DNA from: an uncultured Dorea sp.
Lineage (GTDB): Bacteria; Bacillota; Clostridia; Lachnospirales; Lachnospiraceae
DNA length: 52,315 nucleotides
Direction of reading: 5' to 3'
Assembly: GCA_934295165.1 (NCBI GenBank)
Contig: CAKRAT010000006.1
Span: 1-52,315, forward strand
Positions 25,126 through 34,353 of this stretch are shown in pieces (within the stretch, counting starts at the first letter, position 1; every line of letters begins with the position of its first letter). Both the position numbers and the translations under genes were made by a program. Under the pieces are notes generated by a model. The model saw nothing but the letters and a program-made list of their open reading frames with translations. It was not told the origin of the DNA and searched no databases.

Positions 25126-26403
25126 TCATATACGTATAATTTGCTTCTGATATTCATTTGCAAAAGGAGTTCCAAATTTATCAGAAACCACGCTTTCATA
25201 CAGATCGGATGCAAATGTAGTCTGATCTAACATCCGCATCGTTTCCGATGTAAGAGACTCTCTTTGTACTAATTTTGTGATAACCGGAATGGAGGTGTAT
25301 TCTTTTATTTCGCGGAGGATGTCTGTGTGATCTTTGCAAAAGCCTAGAATTTTTGTATAAATGCAGGAAGATTTCTGATAAAGCTGCATGTCTTCCTTTG
25401 TCACAGTTAACAAAATATGCAGCAGGCTTCTGCTGATACGGCTGTAGGTTAATTCTTTTGTTTTCAAAAGTTCGCAAAACTGATTGAAAGTCTGGAAAGC
25501 ATTTCTGTTACGAATGATACGGTTTGCAAGTTCTTCGGATACATCCTGATACTGACCAATAGATTCACGGTTTTCACAGAGCAACCGATATTTTAACAGC
25601 AGAGAAAAATCATTTGCTTCAATCGGACAGGAATGGTTCCAGCTATTCTGTAATATATTTAATACATTTCCGGGAAGTTGATCTTTTAATTGTGTAGAAA
25701 ATTTGTCTGCTGTCTGTAACGATTCTGTTCGTTGTTCACAACGAGTATTTATACTTAATTGTTTCAGAACATTTCGAATCGCAGAAGCGGAACTTGACTG
25801 TGGTCTTAGCCGGATATCATGATATCCGGAAGATTCCCTTTTTAAAGTATATGGAACAATACGGCTGTTCCGTTTTTGTAATGCTTTCAGATATTCAATC
25901 CCAAGAATATTATTGGGATTAGAAAGAATTTTTGAAATAGATGAATCCCCGGTCAGTCTTTCCAGCGCCAGACATCTTGCTACAGGAAAAGAAATACCTT
26001 TTTTTAAAGCATCCTGCAGGTAATGACTATATGAATCCGGTTCGGAAAGCAACAGATGCGCAATATTCTTCAAAAGCGCAAGATCACCACATTCACTGCC
26101 GAAACATAAGGTGTCGATACATCCAATCCCATCCAGAACTGAGACAGCACCTCCGGCAAAGAATTCTGCACTTCCGGTTGAATAACAGACAGGCAGTTCT
26201 AATACTAAGGATGCACCATTTAAAAGAGCCATACGTGCGCGGAAATACTTCGGAAGCAGTGCAGGAGTTCCTCGCTGTACATAATCGCCGCTCATAACAA
26301 CTACGACTCGGTCGGCACCGGTCAGTTCTTTTGCTTTTTCTATATGGTAAAGATGCCCATTGTGAAATGGGTTGTATTCCGTGATAAGTCCAACAGTTTT
26401 CAT
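25126..26403 (-). CDS. tmcAL: tRNA(Met) cytidine acetate ligase
   Basis: 425 residues. It opens with KTVGLITEYNPFHNGHLYHIEKAKE, a nucleotidyltransferase HxGH-type site, followed by VVMSGDYVQRGTPALLPKYFRARMAL and the FGSECGDL segment. Bacillus YlbM/TmcAL activates acetate with ATP and makes N4-acetylcytidine at the wobble base of elongator tRNA-Met. Start at 26403 is set by AAGGAGA on the minus strand; a longer frame upstream has no such site and overlaps the mgtE promoter region. The C-terminal half is poorly conserved, as usual. Confidence 0.87.
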   Translation of the reverse strand: MKTVGLITEYNPFHNGHLYHIEKAKELTGADRVVVVMSGDYVQRGTPALLPKYFRARMALLNGASLVLELPVCYSTGSAEFFAGGAVSVLDGIGCIDTLCFGSECGDLALLKNIAHLLLSEPDSYSHYLQDALKKGISFPVARCLALERLTGDSSISKILSNPNNILGIEYLKALQKRNSRIVPYTLKRESSGYHDIRLRPQSSSASAIRNVLKQLSINTRCEQRTESLQTADKFSTQLKDQLPGNVLNILQNSWNHSCPIEANDFSLLLKYRLLCENRESIGQYQDVSEELANRIIRNRNAFQTFNQFCELLKTKELTYSRISRSLLHILLTVTKEDMQLYQKSSCIYTKILGFCKDHTDILREIKEYTSIPVITKLVQRESLTSETMRMLDQTTFASDLYESVVSDKFGTPFANEYQKQIIRI

Positions 26404-26413
26404 AAGAATCTCC

Positions 26414-26442
26414 TTGTATAACATTCTGGAATTGATTATACT
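26414..26442 (+). promoter_or_regulatory. candidate promoter of mgtE
   Basis: TTGTAT at 26414-26419, 17-base spacer, TATACT at 26437-26442, about 70 bases ahead of the mgtE start. No Mg-sensing M-box leader fits in the short 109-base gap from tmcAL. Confidence 0.5.
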
Positions 26443-26512
26443 ATACAATAGTGGGGTACGCAAATGGGATGTTTACCCAGCAAAGTTTGAAGAAAGGAGG
26501 ATGCATATCGTT

Positions 26513-27937
26513 ATGGAAGAGAATAGGAATGAGGAACAGCTGCCGGAAGAAGAGCAAAAAGAAGATGATGATATTGATTATGTGGAAGACAGAGAAGAGC
26601 TGACAGAAGAACGTATCAAAGAGATGCTGGATGCCCGGGAGTATAAAGAGTTAAAAGAAGAACTGGAAACGAATATGTATCCTGTAGACCTTGCAGAGAT
26701 TCTGGAAGAATTTGATCAGAAGCATATGGTGTTGGTATTCCGTTTGCTTGCAAAAGAAGAGGCGGCAGAGACATTTTCGTATATGAACAGTGACATGCGA
26801 GAGGATCTGATTAACGCACTGACAGATTCCGAGCTGGAAGAGATCATGGAAGAGATGTATCTGGATGATACTGTTGATGTGCTGGAAGAGATGCCTGCCA
26901 ATGTAGTAGACAGACTGCTGATGGTGACGGATGAAGAGAAGCGCCGGCAGATCAATCAGCTTCTTCAGTATCCGGAGGACAGCGCCGGAAGTGTAATGAA
27001 CGTAGATTATATTGCGCTCAGAAGAGAAATGACGGTTGCAGATTCTATATTGAAAATACGTCAGGTGGGTCTTAACCGTGAGACAATCTATACCTGTTAT
27101 GTTACGGAACAACGCCATCTGATCGGACAGGTTGACGTAAAAGAGCTGCTGACAAGCAGTGAATCCAAGACGATCGAAGAGATCATGGATACGAATATGC
27201 TGTATGCACGTACAACGGACGACCAGGAAGATGTTGCCAATACCATTACAAAATATGGTCTGATCGCACTGCCGATTGTTGATCATGAAAACTGCATGGT
27301 CGGTATTGTAACGGTTGACGATGCCATGCAGGTGTTGCAGGAAGAGACAACGGAAGATATCAGCATCATGGCCGGTGTCAATCCGAATGAAGATTCATAT
27401 TTTGGGACGTCGATATTTGAACATGTGAAGAGCCGTATTCCCTGGCTGCTGTTTTTGATGTTATCTGCTACAGTAACACAGATGATCATGAACAGCTATG
27501 AGAATGCACTGGCACTGATGCCGCAGCTTGCAGGATTTGTCCCGATGCTTACGGGAACCGGCGGTAACTGTGGATCACAGAGCTCGACGCTGGTGATCCG
27601 TGGACTGGCGGTCGGTGAAATCGAATTCTCGGATCTGTTTAAAGTTATCTGGAAAGAAATCCGTATTGCATTCTGCATCAGCATCATACTGTCTGTGGTA
27701 AATGGAATACGTATCATGTTGATGGGACAGGGAGATGCCACGATGGCATTCACCATTGGTCTTACGATGGCATGTACAGTACTGATTGCGAAAGTCGTTG
27801 GATGTACACTGCCTCTGATTGCAAAAAAGATTGGACTGGATCCTGCAATCATGGCAACACCGCTCATTTCTACACTGGTTGATATCAGTACGATCAGCGT
27901 ATATTTTGCAATCGTGAGTCATGTATTTCATTTATAA
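26513..27937 (+). CDS. mgtE: Magnesium transporter MgtE
   Basis: 474 residues from ATG 26513; an ATG at 26501 directly abuts the AAAGGAGG and is too close. The very acidic N-terminal stretch (EENRNEEQLPEEEQKEDDDID) precedes the N-domain superhelix. Two CBS domains follow (about 140-260), then five membrane helices with PQLAGFVPMLTGTGGNCGSQSSTLVIRGLAVGE, which lines the Mg channel. The cytoplasmic N and CBS domains sense Mg2+ and gate the pore in the known family member. Divergent from tmcAL. Confidence 0.95.
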   Translation: MEENRNEEQLPEEEQKEDDDIDYVEDREELTEERIKEMLDAREYKELKEELETNMYPVDLAEILEEFDQKHMVLVFRLLAKEEAAETFSYMNSDMREDLINALTDSELEEIMEEMYLDDTVDVLEEMPANVVDRLLMVTDEEKRRQINQLLQYPEDSAGSVMNVDYIALRREMTVADSILKIRQVGLNRETIYTCYVTEQRHLIGQVDVKELLTSSESKTIEEIMDTNMLYARTTDDQEDVANTITKYGLIALPIVDHENCMVGIVTVDDAMQVLQEETTEDISIMAGVNPNEDSYFGTSIFEHVKSRIPWLLFLMLSATVTQMIMNSYENALALMPQLAGFVPMLTGTGGNCGSQSSTLVIRGLAVGEIEFSDLFKVIWKEIRIAFCISIILSVVNGIRIMLMGQGDATMAFTIGLTMACTVLIAKVVGCTLPLIAKKIGLDPAIMATPLISTLVDISTISVYFAIVSHVFHL

Positions 27938-28020
27938 TACTGTGAAATTGCAATAGTTTTTGTTTGAATTATGATGAATATTGTACATTGTACGCAAAAA
28001 GAGACATAAGATTACCGTAT

Positions 28021-28055
28021 GAACCCTTGTCCGCAGGGGTTCTTTGTATTATAAT
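28021..28055 (+). promoter_or_regulatory. pta-ackA promoter with its -35 box inside a hairpin loop
   Basis: TTGTCC at 28027-28032, 17-base spacer, TATAAT at 28050-28055. GAACCC at 28021-28026 and GGGTTC at 28037-28042 form an inverted repeat with the -35 in the loop and a short TTT after it. It could be an operator, a weak terminator for mgtE, or both. Confidence 0.6.
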
Positions 28056-28096
28056 GACAATACTGAGAAAAATATTTGGAAAGGAGTCTATTTATC

Positions 28097-29092
28097 ATGG
28101 GATTTATAGATGAAATCAAAGCAAAAGCAAAAAGTTGTAAAAAAACAATCGTTCTTCCAGAGAGCGAAGACATCAGAACTTATGAGGCAGCAGAGGCAAT
28201 CTTAAAAGAAGGGACAGCTAATCTGGTCCTGATCGGAAGCGAAGAAGAGATCGCTAAGAATAAAGGGGATTTCGATATCACAGGAGCAACAATCGTTGAC
28301 CCTGCTACATATGAGAAAACAGATGAATATGTAGCAACACTTGTTGAACTGAGAAAGAAAAAAGGAATGACAGAAGAACAGGCAAGAGAGATTCTTCTTA
28401 CGAACTACTTATACTATGGTGTAATGATGGTTAAGATGAAAGATGCAGACGGAATGGTATCAGGAGCATGCCACTCTACAGCAGATACACTCCGCCCATG
28501 CCTTCAGATTCTGAAGACAAAACCGGGAACAAAGCTTGTTTCAGCATTCTTTGTTATGGTAGTACCTGACTGCGACATGGGAGAGAACGGAACATTCGTA
28601 TTCGCTGACTGTGGACTGAACCAGAATCCTACATCTGAAGAACTTGCAGCAATCGCTCAGTCTTCAGCAGAAAGTTTCAAACAGCTTGTTGGAGCTGATC
28701 CACGAGTTGCTATGCTTTCTTACTCAACAATGGGAAGTGCAAAACACGATGACGTAACAAAAGTACAGGAAGCTGTTAAGATCGCAAAGGCAGAGAATCC
28801 GGATCTTATGTTAGACGGAGAGATGCAGCTTGATGCAGCACTTGTTCCTTCTGTTGGAGCAGCAAAAGCACCAGGAAGCCAGGTTGCAGGAAAAGCTAAT
28901 ACCCTGATCTTCCCTAACCTTGATGCAGGTAACATCGGATATAAACTTGTTCAGCGTCTTGCTAAAGCAGAAGCTTACGGACCAATGACACAGGGAATCG
29001 CAGCACCAGTTAACGACCTTTCAAGAGGATGCAGCGCTAAAGATATCGAAGGTGTTGTAGCAATTACAGCAGTTCAGTGCCAGAACCAGTAA
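28097..29092 (+). CDS. pta: Phosphate acetyltransferase
   Basis: Interconverts acetyl-CoA and acetyl phosphate. The 331-residue protein is the short form without the N-terminal DRTGG domains. It starts with MGFIDEIKAKAKSCKKTIVLPESEDIRT and has the conserved KDADGMVSGACHSTADT, the FADCGLNQNPTSEELA segment and SYSTMGSAKHDDV. ATG 28097 follows GGAAAGGAG; an in-frame ATG at 28076 precedes that site and is rejected. Co-transcribed with ackA 22 bases downstream. Confidence 0.97.
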   Translation: MGFIDEIKAKAKSCKKTIVLPESEDIRTYEAAEAILKEGTANLVLIGSEEEIAKNKGDFDITGATIVDPATYEKTDEYVATLVELRKKKGMTEEQAREILLTNYLYYGVMMVKMKDADGMVSGACHSTADTLRPCLQILKTKPGTKLVSAFFVMVVPDCDMGENGTFVFADCGLNQNPTSEELAAIAQSSAESFKQLVGADPRVAMLSYSTMGSAKHDDVTKVQEAVKIAKAENPDLMLDGEMQLDAALVPSVGAAKAPGSQVAGKANTLIFPNLDAGNIGYKLVQRLAKAEAYGPMTQGIAAPVNDLSRGCSAKDIEGVVAITAVQCQNQ

Positions 29093-29114
29093 GATTTGAG
29101 AAGGAGAAAATAGA

Positions 29115-30302
29115 ATGAAAGTATTAGTAATCAACTGTGGAAGTTCATCTTTAAAATATCAGCTGATCGATATGGAGAATGAAAGTGTTCTCGCAAAAGG
29201 TCTCTGTGAAAGAATCGGAATCGAAGGTTCTGTATTAACACACAAACCTACAGGAAAAGATAAATATGTAGTAGAAACAGCTATGCCTGATCACAGTGTA
29301 GCAGTAAAACTTGTACTGGAAGCGCTGATGGATCCGGAACATGGTGTAATTGAAAATGCTGATGAAATCACAGCAATCGGACATCGTGTACTCCATGCAG
29401 GAACTGTTTACAGTGATGCAACACTTGTAACAGAAGATGTAAAGAAAGTGGTACGCGACTGTTTCGACCTCGGACCTCTTCACAATCCGGCTAACTTAAT
29501 CGGAATTGAAGCTTGTGAAGCAGCTATGCCTGGAAAACCAAACGTAGCGGTATTTGATACAGCATTTGGTATGAATATGCCACAGAAGGCAGCTATGTAT
29601 GGTATTCCTTATGAATATTATGAAAAATACAGCTTAAGAAGATATGGATTCCACGGAACAAGCCACATGTTCGTATCTGGTGAGACATGTAAGCTGCTTG
29701 GAAAAGATGATGCAAAAGTTATCGTTTGCCACCTTGGCAATGGAGCAAGTATTTCAGCATCTATCGGTGGAAAATGTGTAGACACAAGTATGGGACTTAC
29801 TCCTTTGGAGGGTCTGATCATGGGAACACGTAGTGGTGATGTTGACCCTGCAGTTGTGCAGTTTATCTGCAATCATGAGAATATCAGTGTTGATGAGATG
29901 CTTACAATCCTGAACAAAAAATCAGGTCTGCTTGGAATGACAGGAATTTCTTCTGATTTCCGTGATGTTAGAAAAGCAAGCGAAGAAGGAAATGAAAGAG
30001 CATCACTTGCACTTGATACTTACAGATATCGTGTTGCAAAATATATTGGTTCTTATGTCGCAGCACTCGGTGGTGTAGATGCTATCACATTTACAGCCGG
30101 TGTTGGTGAAAATTCATGGGAAATGAGAAGTGAAATCTGTGAATACCTTGGATACCTTGGTGCTGAGTTAGATGAAGAGAAGAATAAAGCAGCAATTGGC
30201 GAGCAGGCAATAATTTCTACTCCGAATTCAAAAGTTAAACTCATCGTCCTTCCAACAAACGAGGAATTAGCAATTGCACGTGAAACAGTTAAATTAGTTT
30301 AA
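29115..30302 (+). CDS. ackA: Acetate kinase
   Basis: Makes ATP from acetyl phosphate, giving acetate, the main substrate-level ATP gain of anaerobic fermentation. 395 residues with the ASKHA start VLVINCGSSSLKYQLI, GHRVLHAG, the catalytic FDTAFG, RRYGFHGTSH, HLGNGASI and the ATP site FTAGVGENS. GAAGGAG precedes the ATG. Forms an operon with pta. Confidence 0.98.
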   Translation: MKVLVINCGSSSLKYQLIDMENESVLAKGLCERIGIEGSVLTHKPTGKDKYVVETAMPDHSVAVKLVLEALMDPEHGVIENADEITAIGHRVLHAGTVYSDATLVTEDVKKVVRDCFDLGPLHNPANLIGIEACEAAMPGKPNVAVFDTAFGMNMPQKAAMYGIPYEYYEKYSLRRYGFHGTSHMFVSGETCKLLGKDDAKVIVCHLGNGASISASIGGKCVDTSMGLTPLEGLIMGTRSGDVDPAVVQFICNHENISVDEMLTILNKKSGLLGMTGISSDFRDVRKASEEGNERASLALDTYRYRVAKYIGSYVAALGGVDAITFTAGVGENSWEMRSEICEYLGYLGAELDEEKNKAAIGEQAIISTPNSKVKLIVLPTNEELAIARETVKLV

Positions 30303-30312
30303 TAATTTACTG

Positions 30313-30340
30313 TTGACAAATCAAAATTACATGATATAAT
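30313..30340 (+). promoter_or_regulatory. sigma-A promoter of yceD-rpmF
   Basis: TTGACA at 30313-30318, 16-base spacer, TATAAT at 30335-30340. Both boxes are consensus; 29 bases upstream of the start, as expected for a ribosomal protein operon. Confidence 0.88.
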
Positions 30341-30369
30341 AGTCTAGTGTGTGAATAGGAGACGATATT

Positions 30370-30897
30370 ATGATATTAAACCTATCCGACGTTCTGTCTG
30401 AACAGCATAAAGCAATACATCAATCTGTTCCGATTGAAATGACTTGTTTCAGGTCTGAGATGGGAAGTTATGTGATTACAGATAAGACACCGCTTGAGTT
30501 GTCGGTAGAATATGCAGGCGACCGCAAGCTTGAAGTGACCGGAAAAGCTGAGATTATATCTTTTGCTCCGTGTGACAGATGTCTGGAAGATGTAGAAGTG
30601 AAGGTAATACTTGACTTTAAACATAAGATTGATACAGAGTCAGATGCATATGATCAGTCAGAAGATTTAGACGAGAATAACTATATTGACGGATATAGCT
30701 TAGATGTAGAGCAATTGGTCTACAACGAGTTATTGGTAGGGTGGCCGACGAAAATTCTATGCAGCGAAGACTGTAAAGGTATTTGCAACGTATGTGGTCA
30801 GAACCTGAATAAAGGTACCTGTAACTGTGAAGATACGGGGCTCGACCCTAGAATGTCAGTTATCCGTGATGTATTTAAGAATTTTAAGGAGGTGTAA
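30370..30897 (+). CDS. YceD-family protein (DUF177), upstream of rpmF
   Basis: 175 residues. The conserved CDRCLE (about residues 76-81) and the C-terminal metal-site-like CSEDCKGICNVCGQNLNKGTCNC segment mark the DUF177/YceD family. It nearly always precedes rpmF and has been linked to large ribosomal subunit rRNA handling; the exact role is not settled. AGGAG lies about ten bases upstream of the ATG. Three bases separate it from rpmF. Confidence 0.9.
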   Translation: MILNLSDVLSEQHKAIHQSVPIEMTCFRSEMGSYVITDKTPLELSVEYAGDRKLEVTGKAEIISFAPCDRCLEDVEVKVILDFKHKIDTESDAYDQSEDLDENNYIDGYSLDVEQLVYNELLVGWPTKILCSEDCKGICNVCGQNLNKGTCNCEDTGLDPRMSVIRDVFKNFKEV

Positions 30898-30900
30898 CCT

Positions 30901-31080
30901 ATGTCAATTTGTCCAAAGAATAAATCTTCTAAAGCAAGAAGAGACAAAAGAAGAGCAAACTGGAAAATGAGCGCACCAAACCTGGTAAAATGCAGCAAGT
31001 GTGGCAAATTAATGATGCCTCACAGAGTATGCAAGGCTTGTGGTTCATACAACAAAAAAGAAATCATTGCTCAGGATTAA
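30901..31080 (+). CDS. rpmF: 50S ribosomal protein L32
   Basis: 59 residues. The start MSICPKNKSSKARRDKRRANWK corresponds to the usual L32 N terminus, but with SICPKNK instead of the more common AVPKRK. A zinc ribbon follows with Cys31, Cys34, Cys44 and Cys47 (CSKCGKLMMPHRVCKAC), the zinc-binding form of L32. GGAGGTG precedes the ATG and overlaps the yceD end. Followed by a strong terminator. Confidence 0.96.
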   Translation: MSICPKNKSSKARRDKRRANWKMSAPNLVKCSKCGKLMMPHRVCKACGSYNKKEIIAQD

Positions 31081-31097
31081 TTTTGAAAAATGATGTG

Positions 31098-31130
31098 AAA
31101 GAGACAATCGATAGAGGTTGTCTCTTTTTT
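31098..31130 (+). terminator. terminator after rpmF
   Basis: AAAGAGACAA, ten-base loop, TTGTCTCTTTTTT. Perfect stem with long T-tract. Confidence 0.9.
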
Positions 31131-31404
31131 GTATACCAAAGTATGCGAGAGAATCAGCCATCAGCAGTTTATTTGTGTTTCCTTGAATATGCTGAAAAAT
31201 ATTTTTAATCGAAGCTTTTGTATATATTTTTGTGAAAAATATTGAAAAAAGAATAAAATGATTGTTTTTAGTGTTGCAACATTTTATGGAAGTGTTATAA
31301 TTTTAACCAGATATAGAACGTAGTCTATAAATTAAATGCTGATGGGGAATGTCTATATTATCGGCAGAAGAGAAATAGGCTGCGAAGCTAAGGAGGAAAA
31401 CAAA
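31131..31404 (+). promoter_or_regulatory. AT-rich intergenic region with promoter of the aminopeptidase gene
   Basis: TTGCAA at 31274-31279, 16-base spacer, TATAAT at 31296-31301 give a plausible promoter about 100 bases upstream of the start at 31405. The rest (31131-31273) is very AT-rich; I see no gene, repeat or clear structure in it. Confidence 0.65.
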
Positions 31405-33195
31405 ATGACAGAAGTTGCAAAGCGTATTGAAAAGCTTCGCGCACTGATGGCAGAGCAGAATATCGATGCATATGTTGTACCAACTGCGGATTTCCATCAA
31501 AGTGAGTATGTAGGAGAGCATTTCAAAGCAAGAAAGTTCATTACCGGATTCAGTGGTTCCTACGGAACAGCCGTAATCGCAAAAGATGATGCCGGACTGT
31601 GGACGGATGGAAGATATTTCACACAGGCACTGACAGAGATGGAAGGCAGCGGTGTACGTCTGATGAAGATGTTCGTTGATGACACACCATCTACAACAGA
31701 ATGGCTTGCCCAGAAGATTCCGGAAGGCGGAAAAGTTGCATTTGACGGTCGTGTTCTTTCTATGGGTGAAGGCCAGGAATACGAAGAAGTACTTGGTGCA
31801 AAGAATATTACAATTGAGTATGAAGTAGACCTGATCGACCAGATCTGGGAAGACCGTCCATCGCTTTCTAAGAAACCTTGCTTCTTCCTGGAAGATAAGT
31901 ACACAGGAGAAAACGTTGCTTCTAAGCTGACACGAGTTCGTGAGAAGATGGCTGAATATGGCGCAACAGTACATCTAATCGCTTCTCTGGATGATAATGC
32001 ATGGCTGTTGAACTTCAGAGGAGATGATATTGACTTCTTCCCGCTGGTTCTTGATTATGTGATCGTACGTAAAGACAGCGTTGATCTGTATATTGATGAC
32101 AGTAAGCTGGATGACCGTATCAGAGAAGAGATGGCAAAGAACAACGTCAATATCCATCCTTACAATGATATTTATGAAGATGCAAAGAAGATTGGTGCTG
32201 ATGAAGTTGCATTGATCGACCCAATGAAGATGAACTATGCACTGTATAAGAGTCTTCCATGTAAAGTAGTAGAGGGTGCGAACCCGACAATCCTGATGAA
32301 GGCTATTAAGAATGATGTTGAAATTGAGAATATCAAAAATGCAGAGCTGAAAGACAGTATCGCACTGACAAAATTCATCTACTGGGTGAAAAAGAATTAT
32401 GATAAGATGGAGATTACAGAGCTTTCTGCTTCGGACAAACTGACATCTCTCCGTGCAGAACAGGAAGGATATATCCGTGATTCATTCGAACCTCTGCAGG
32501 CTTTCGGCGAGCATGCAGCAATGATGCACTATGCACCGTCTAAAGAGACAGATGTTGTATTAAAAGAAGGCGGTATGCTTCTTAGTGATACAGGCGGAGG
32601 ATATTATGAAGGTTCTACTGATATTACCAGAACAACGGTATTGGGTCATATCACACCGGAACTGAAAAAATATTATACTGCTGTATACAGAGCAATGCAG
32701 CACTTAAGTGCAGCTAATTTCCTTTACGGAAACCATGGATGGTCTCTGGACGTTCTGGCCAGACAGCCGATCTGGGATATGAACAAAGATTTCCAGTGCG
32801 GAACCGGACACGGTTTCGGATATCTCGGAAGTATCCACGAGCCGCCTACAGGATTCCGCTGGTATATCGTTCCTTCTAAGAACGAGCACCATCAGTTTGA
32901 GCCTGGTATGGTAATCACAGATGAGCCTGGAATTTATGAAGAAGGCGATTTTGGTATCCGTATCGAGAACAACCTGCTTACTGTAAACGGTGAGAAGAAT
33001 AAGTATGGACAGTTCATGCACTTTGAGACTCTGAACTTCGTACCAATCGACCTTGATGGTATCGATTCGGAAGAACTGACAAGATCAGAGAAAGAATGGC
33101 TGAATGATTACCATAAAGCATGCTATGAAAAAGTAGGCCCATATCTGACTGACGAAGAAAGAGAATGGCTGAAAGAATATACAAGAGCTATTTAA
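31405..33195 (+). CDS. M24B aminopeptidase P family protein (Xaa-Pro aminopeptidase)
   Basis: 596 residues, the long three-domain form also seen in eukaryotic APP1. Two creatinase-like N-terminal domains (1-310) precede a pita-bread catalytic domain with metal ligands in LSDTGGGYYEGSTDITRT (two Asp), GTGHGFG (His), TDEPGIYEEG (Glu) and IRIENN (Glu). Removes an N-terminal residue preceding proline. No signal peptide, so cytoplasmic peptide recycling. ATG 31405 follows AAGGAGG; an upstream in-frame ATG is rejected. The next gene is a proline iminopeptidase relative, so the two could strip proline-rich peptides together. Confidence 0.93.
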   Translation: MTEVAKRIEKLRALMAEQNIDAYVVPTADFHQSEYVGEHFKARKFITGFSGSYGTAVIAKDDAGLWTDGRYFTQALTEMEGSGVRLMKMFVDDTPSTTEWLAQKIPEGGKVAFDGRVLSMGEGQEYEEVLGAKNITIEYEVDLIDQIWEDRPSLSKKPCFFLEDKYTGENVASKLTRVREKMAEYGATVHLIASLDDNAWLLNFRGDDIDFFPLVLDYVIVRKDSVDLYIDDSKLDDRIREEMAKNNVNIHPYNDIYEDAKKIGADEVALIDPMKMNYALYKSLPCKVVEGANPTILMKAIKNDVEIENIKNAELKDSIALTKFIYWVKKNYDKMEITELSASDKLTSLRAEQEGYIRDSFEPLQAFGEHAAMMHYAPSKETDVVLKEGGMLLSDTGGGYYEGSTDITRTTVLGHITPELKKYYTAVYRAMQHLSAANFLYGNHGWSLDVLARQPIWDMNKDFQCGTGHGFGYLGSIHEPPTGFRWYIVPSKNEHHQFEPGMVITDEPGIYEEGDFGIRIENNLLTVNGEKNKYGQFMHFETLNFVPIDLDGIDSEELTRSEKEWLNDYHKACYEKVGPYLTDEEREWLKEYTRAI

Positions 33196-33274
33196 TTACT
33201 TTCAAAGTACATAGGAATAATAATATTAAAAAAGTTTAACTGACATGGGGTGTCAGAAATTTATGAAAATAATG

Positions 33275-33303
33275 CCGCAGATCAGCGGTCTGCGGTGTCT
33301 TTT
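33275..33303 (+). terminator. attenuator-like hairpin between the two peptidase genes
   Basis: CCGCAGA at 33275-33281, seven-base loop, TCTGCGG then TGTCTTTT. A second small hairpin CTGACA/TGTCAG lies just upstream (33239-33256). Together they may lower expression of the downstream gene relative to the upstream one. Confidence 0.5.
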
Positions 33304-33324
33304 AAGAAAAGGAGAATAGACAAA

Positions 33325-34215
33325 ATGGCAAAAATTACAGAAGGATATATGCCTTTCCACGGCTATCAGACATATTACAGAATCGTTGGAGAACAGAAAG
33401 ATAACGGAAAAGCTCCATTAATCTGCTTACACGGAGGACCTGGATCTACACATAACTATTATGAAGTTCTGGATAACGTTGCAGACGATGATGATCGTAT
33501 GATCGTTATGTATGACCAGTTAGGATGCGGTAAATCTTATCTGGACGGACATCCGGAGATGTGGACACAGGATCTCTGGCTGGATGAGTTGGATGCATTA
33601 AGAGAACATCTTGGATTGAAAGAATGCCATATCATTGGACAGTCATGGGGCGGAATGATGCAGATTGCATATGCGATCGAGCGTGGAGCAGAAGGAGTAA
33701 AATCTTTCATCATTTCTTCTGGTCACCCAAGCAGCAGCCTGTGGGCAAGAGAAGGTATGCGTAGAATTAAGATGATGTCTGAAGAAGATCAGGCAGCAAT
33801 CAACGATGCTCTGGAGCGCAATGACTTCACAGGAGAGGCTTACCTGAAAGCTGTTGATAACTATATGGACAGATACTGCAATTACTGGAGAGAAGATCTT
33901 CCAGAGTGCTGTACAAGACCGAAAAAATCCGGCGGAGAAGCTTATCTGTATGGATGGGGACCGAACGAATTCGTTCCATCCGGTACACTGAAAGATTTTG
34001 AATATATTGACAGACTTCATGAGATTAAAGTTCCATCACTGATCATGAGTGGTATCTCTGATCTTTGCTCACCATTAGTTGCAAAGACTATGGCAGATGA
34101 AATTCCGAATTCTAAATGGATCCTCTGGGAGAGAGCAAGACATACAACATTCGTAGACAGACACGATGATTACTGCGTAGAACTGATCAAGTGGATGAAC
34201 GAATACGATAAATAA
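33325..34215 (+). CDS. Proline iminopeptidase-family alpha/beta hydrolase
   Basis: 296 residues. The oxyanion loop CLHGGPGSTHNYYEVLD, nucleophile elbow GQSWGGMMQIAYA (Ser), an acid in SGISDLCSP and the catalytic His in RARHTTFVDRHD match the prolyl iminopeptidase/L-amino-acid amidase group (S33). Cleaves N-terminal proline from short peptides in known relatives; specificity here is inferred. ATG 33325 follows AAAAGGAG. Its neighbour, an aminopeptidase P, supports a role in proline-peptide use. Confidence 0.87.
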   Translation: MAKITEGYMPFHGYQTYYRIVGEQKDNGKAPLICLHGGPGSTHNYYEVLDNVADDDDRMIVMYDQLGCGKSYLDGHPEMWTQDLWLDELDALREHLGLKECHIIGQSWGGMMQIAYAIERGAEGVKSFIISSGHPSSSLWAREGMRRIKMMSEEDQAAINDALERNDFTGEAYLKAVDNYMDRYCNYWREDLPECCTRPKKSGGEAYLYGWGPNEFVPSGTLKDFEYIDRLHEIKVPSLIMSGISDLCSPLVAKTMADEIPNSKWILWERARHTTFVDRHDDYCVELIKWMNEYDK

Positions 34216-34241
34216 GATATAGGGTACGAAAGTACTTTGGC

Positions 34242-34274
34242 AAAGATCCTCGTCAGTTGACGGGGATCTTTTTT
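34242..34274 (+). terminator. terminator after the iminopeptidase gene
   Basis: AAAGATCCTCGTCA, short loop, GACGGGGATCTTTTTT. Strong stem and T-tract. Confidence 0.9.
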
Positions 34275-34353
34275 GCACCATAGCAGGTATATATAATAAG
34301 ATGTTCATAGTATTGTAAAATTCATATGGTATCCTAAAAAGGATGTGTATGAT

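Noticed and set aside
26404..26512. Mg-sensing M-box leader of mgtE
   Set aside because: The gap to tmcAL is only 109 bases, too short for an M-box, and shows no matching helices.
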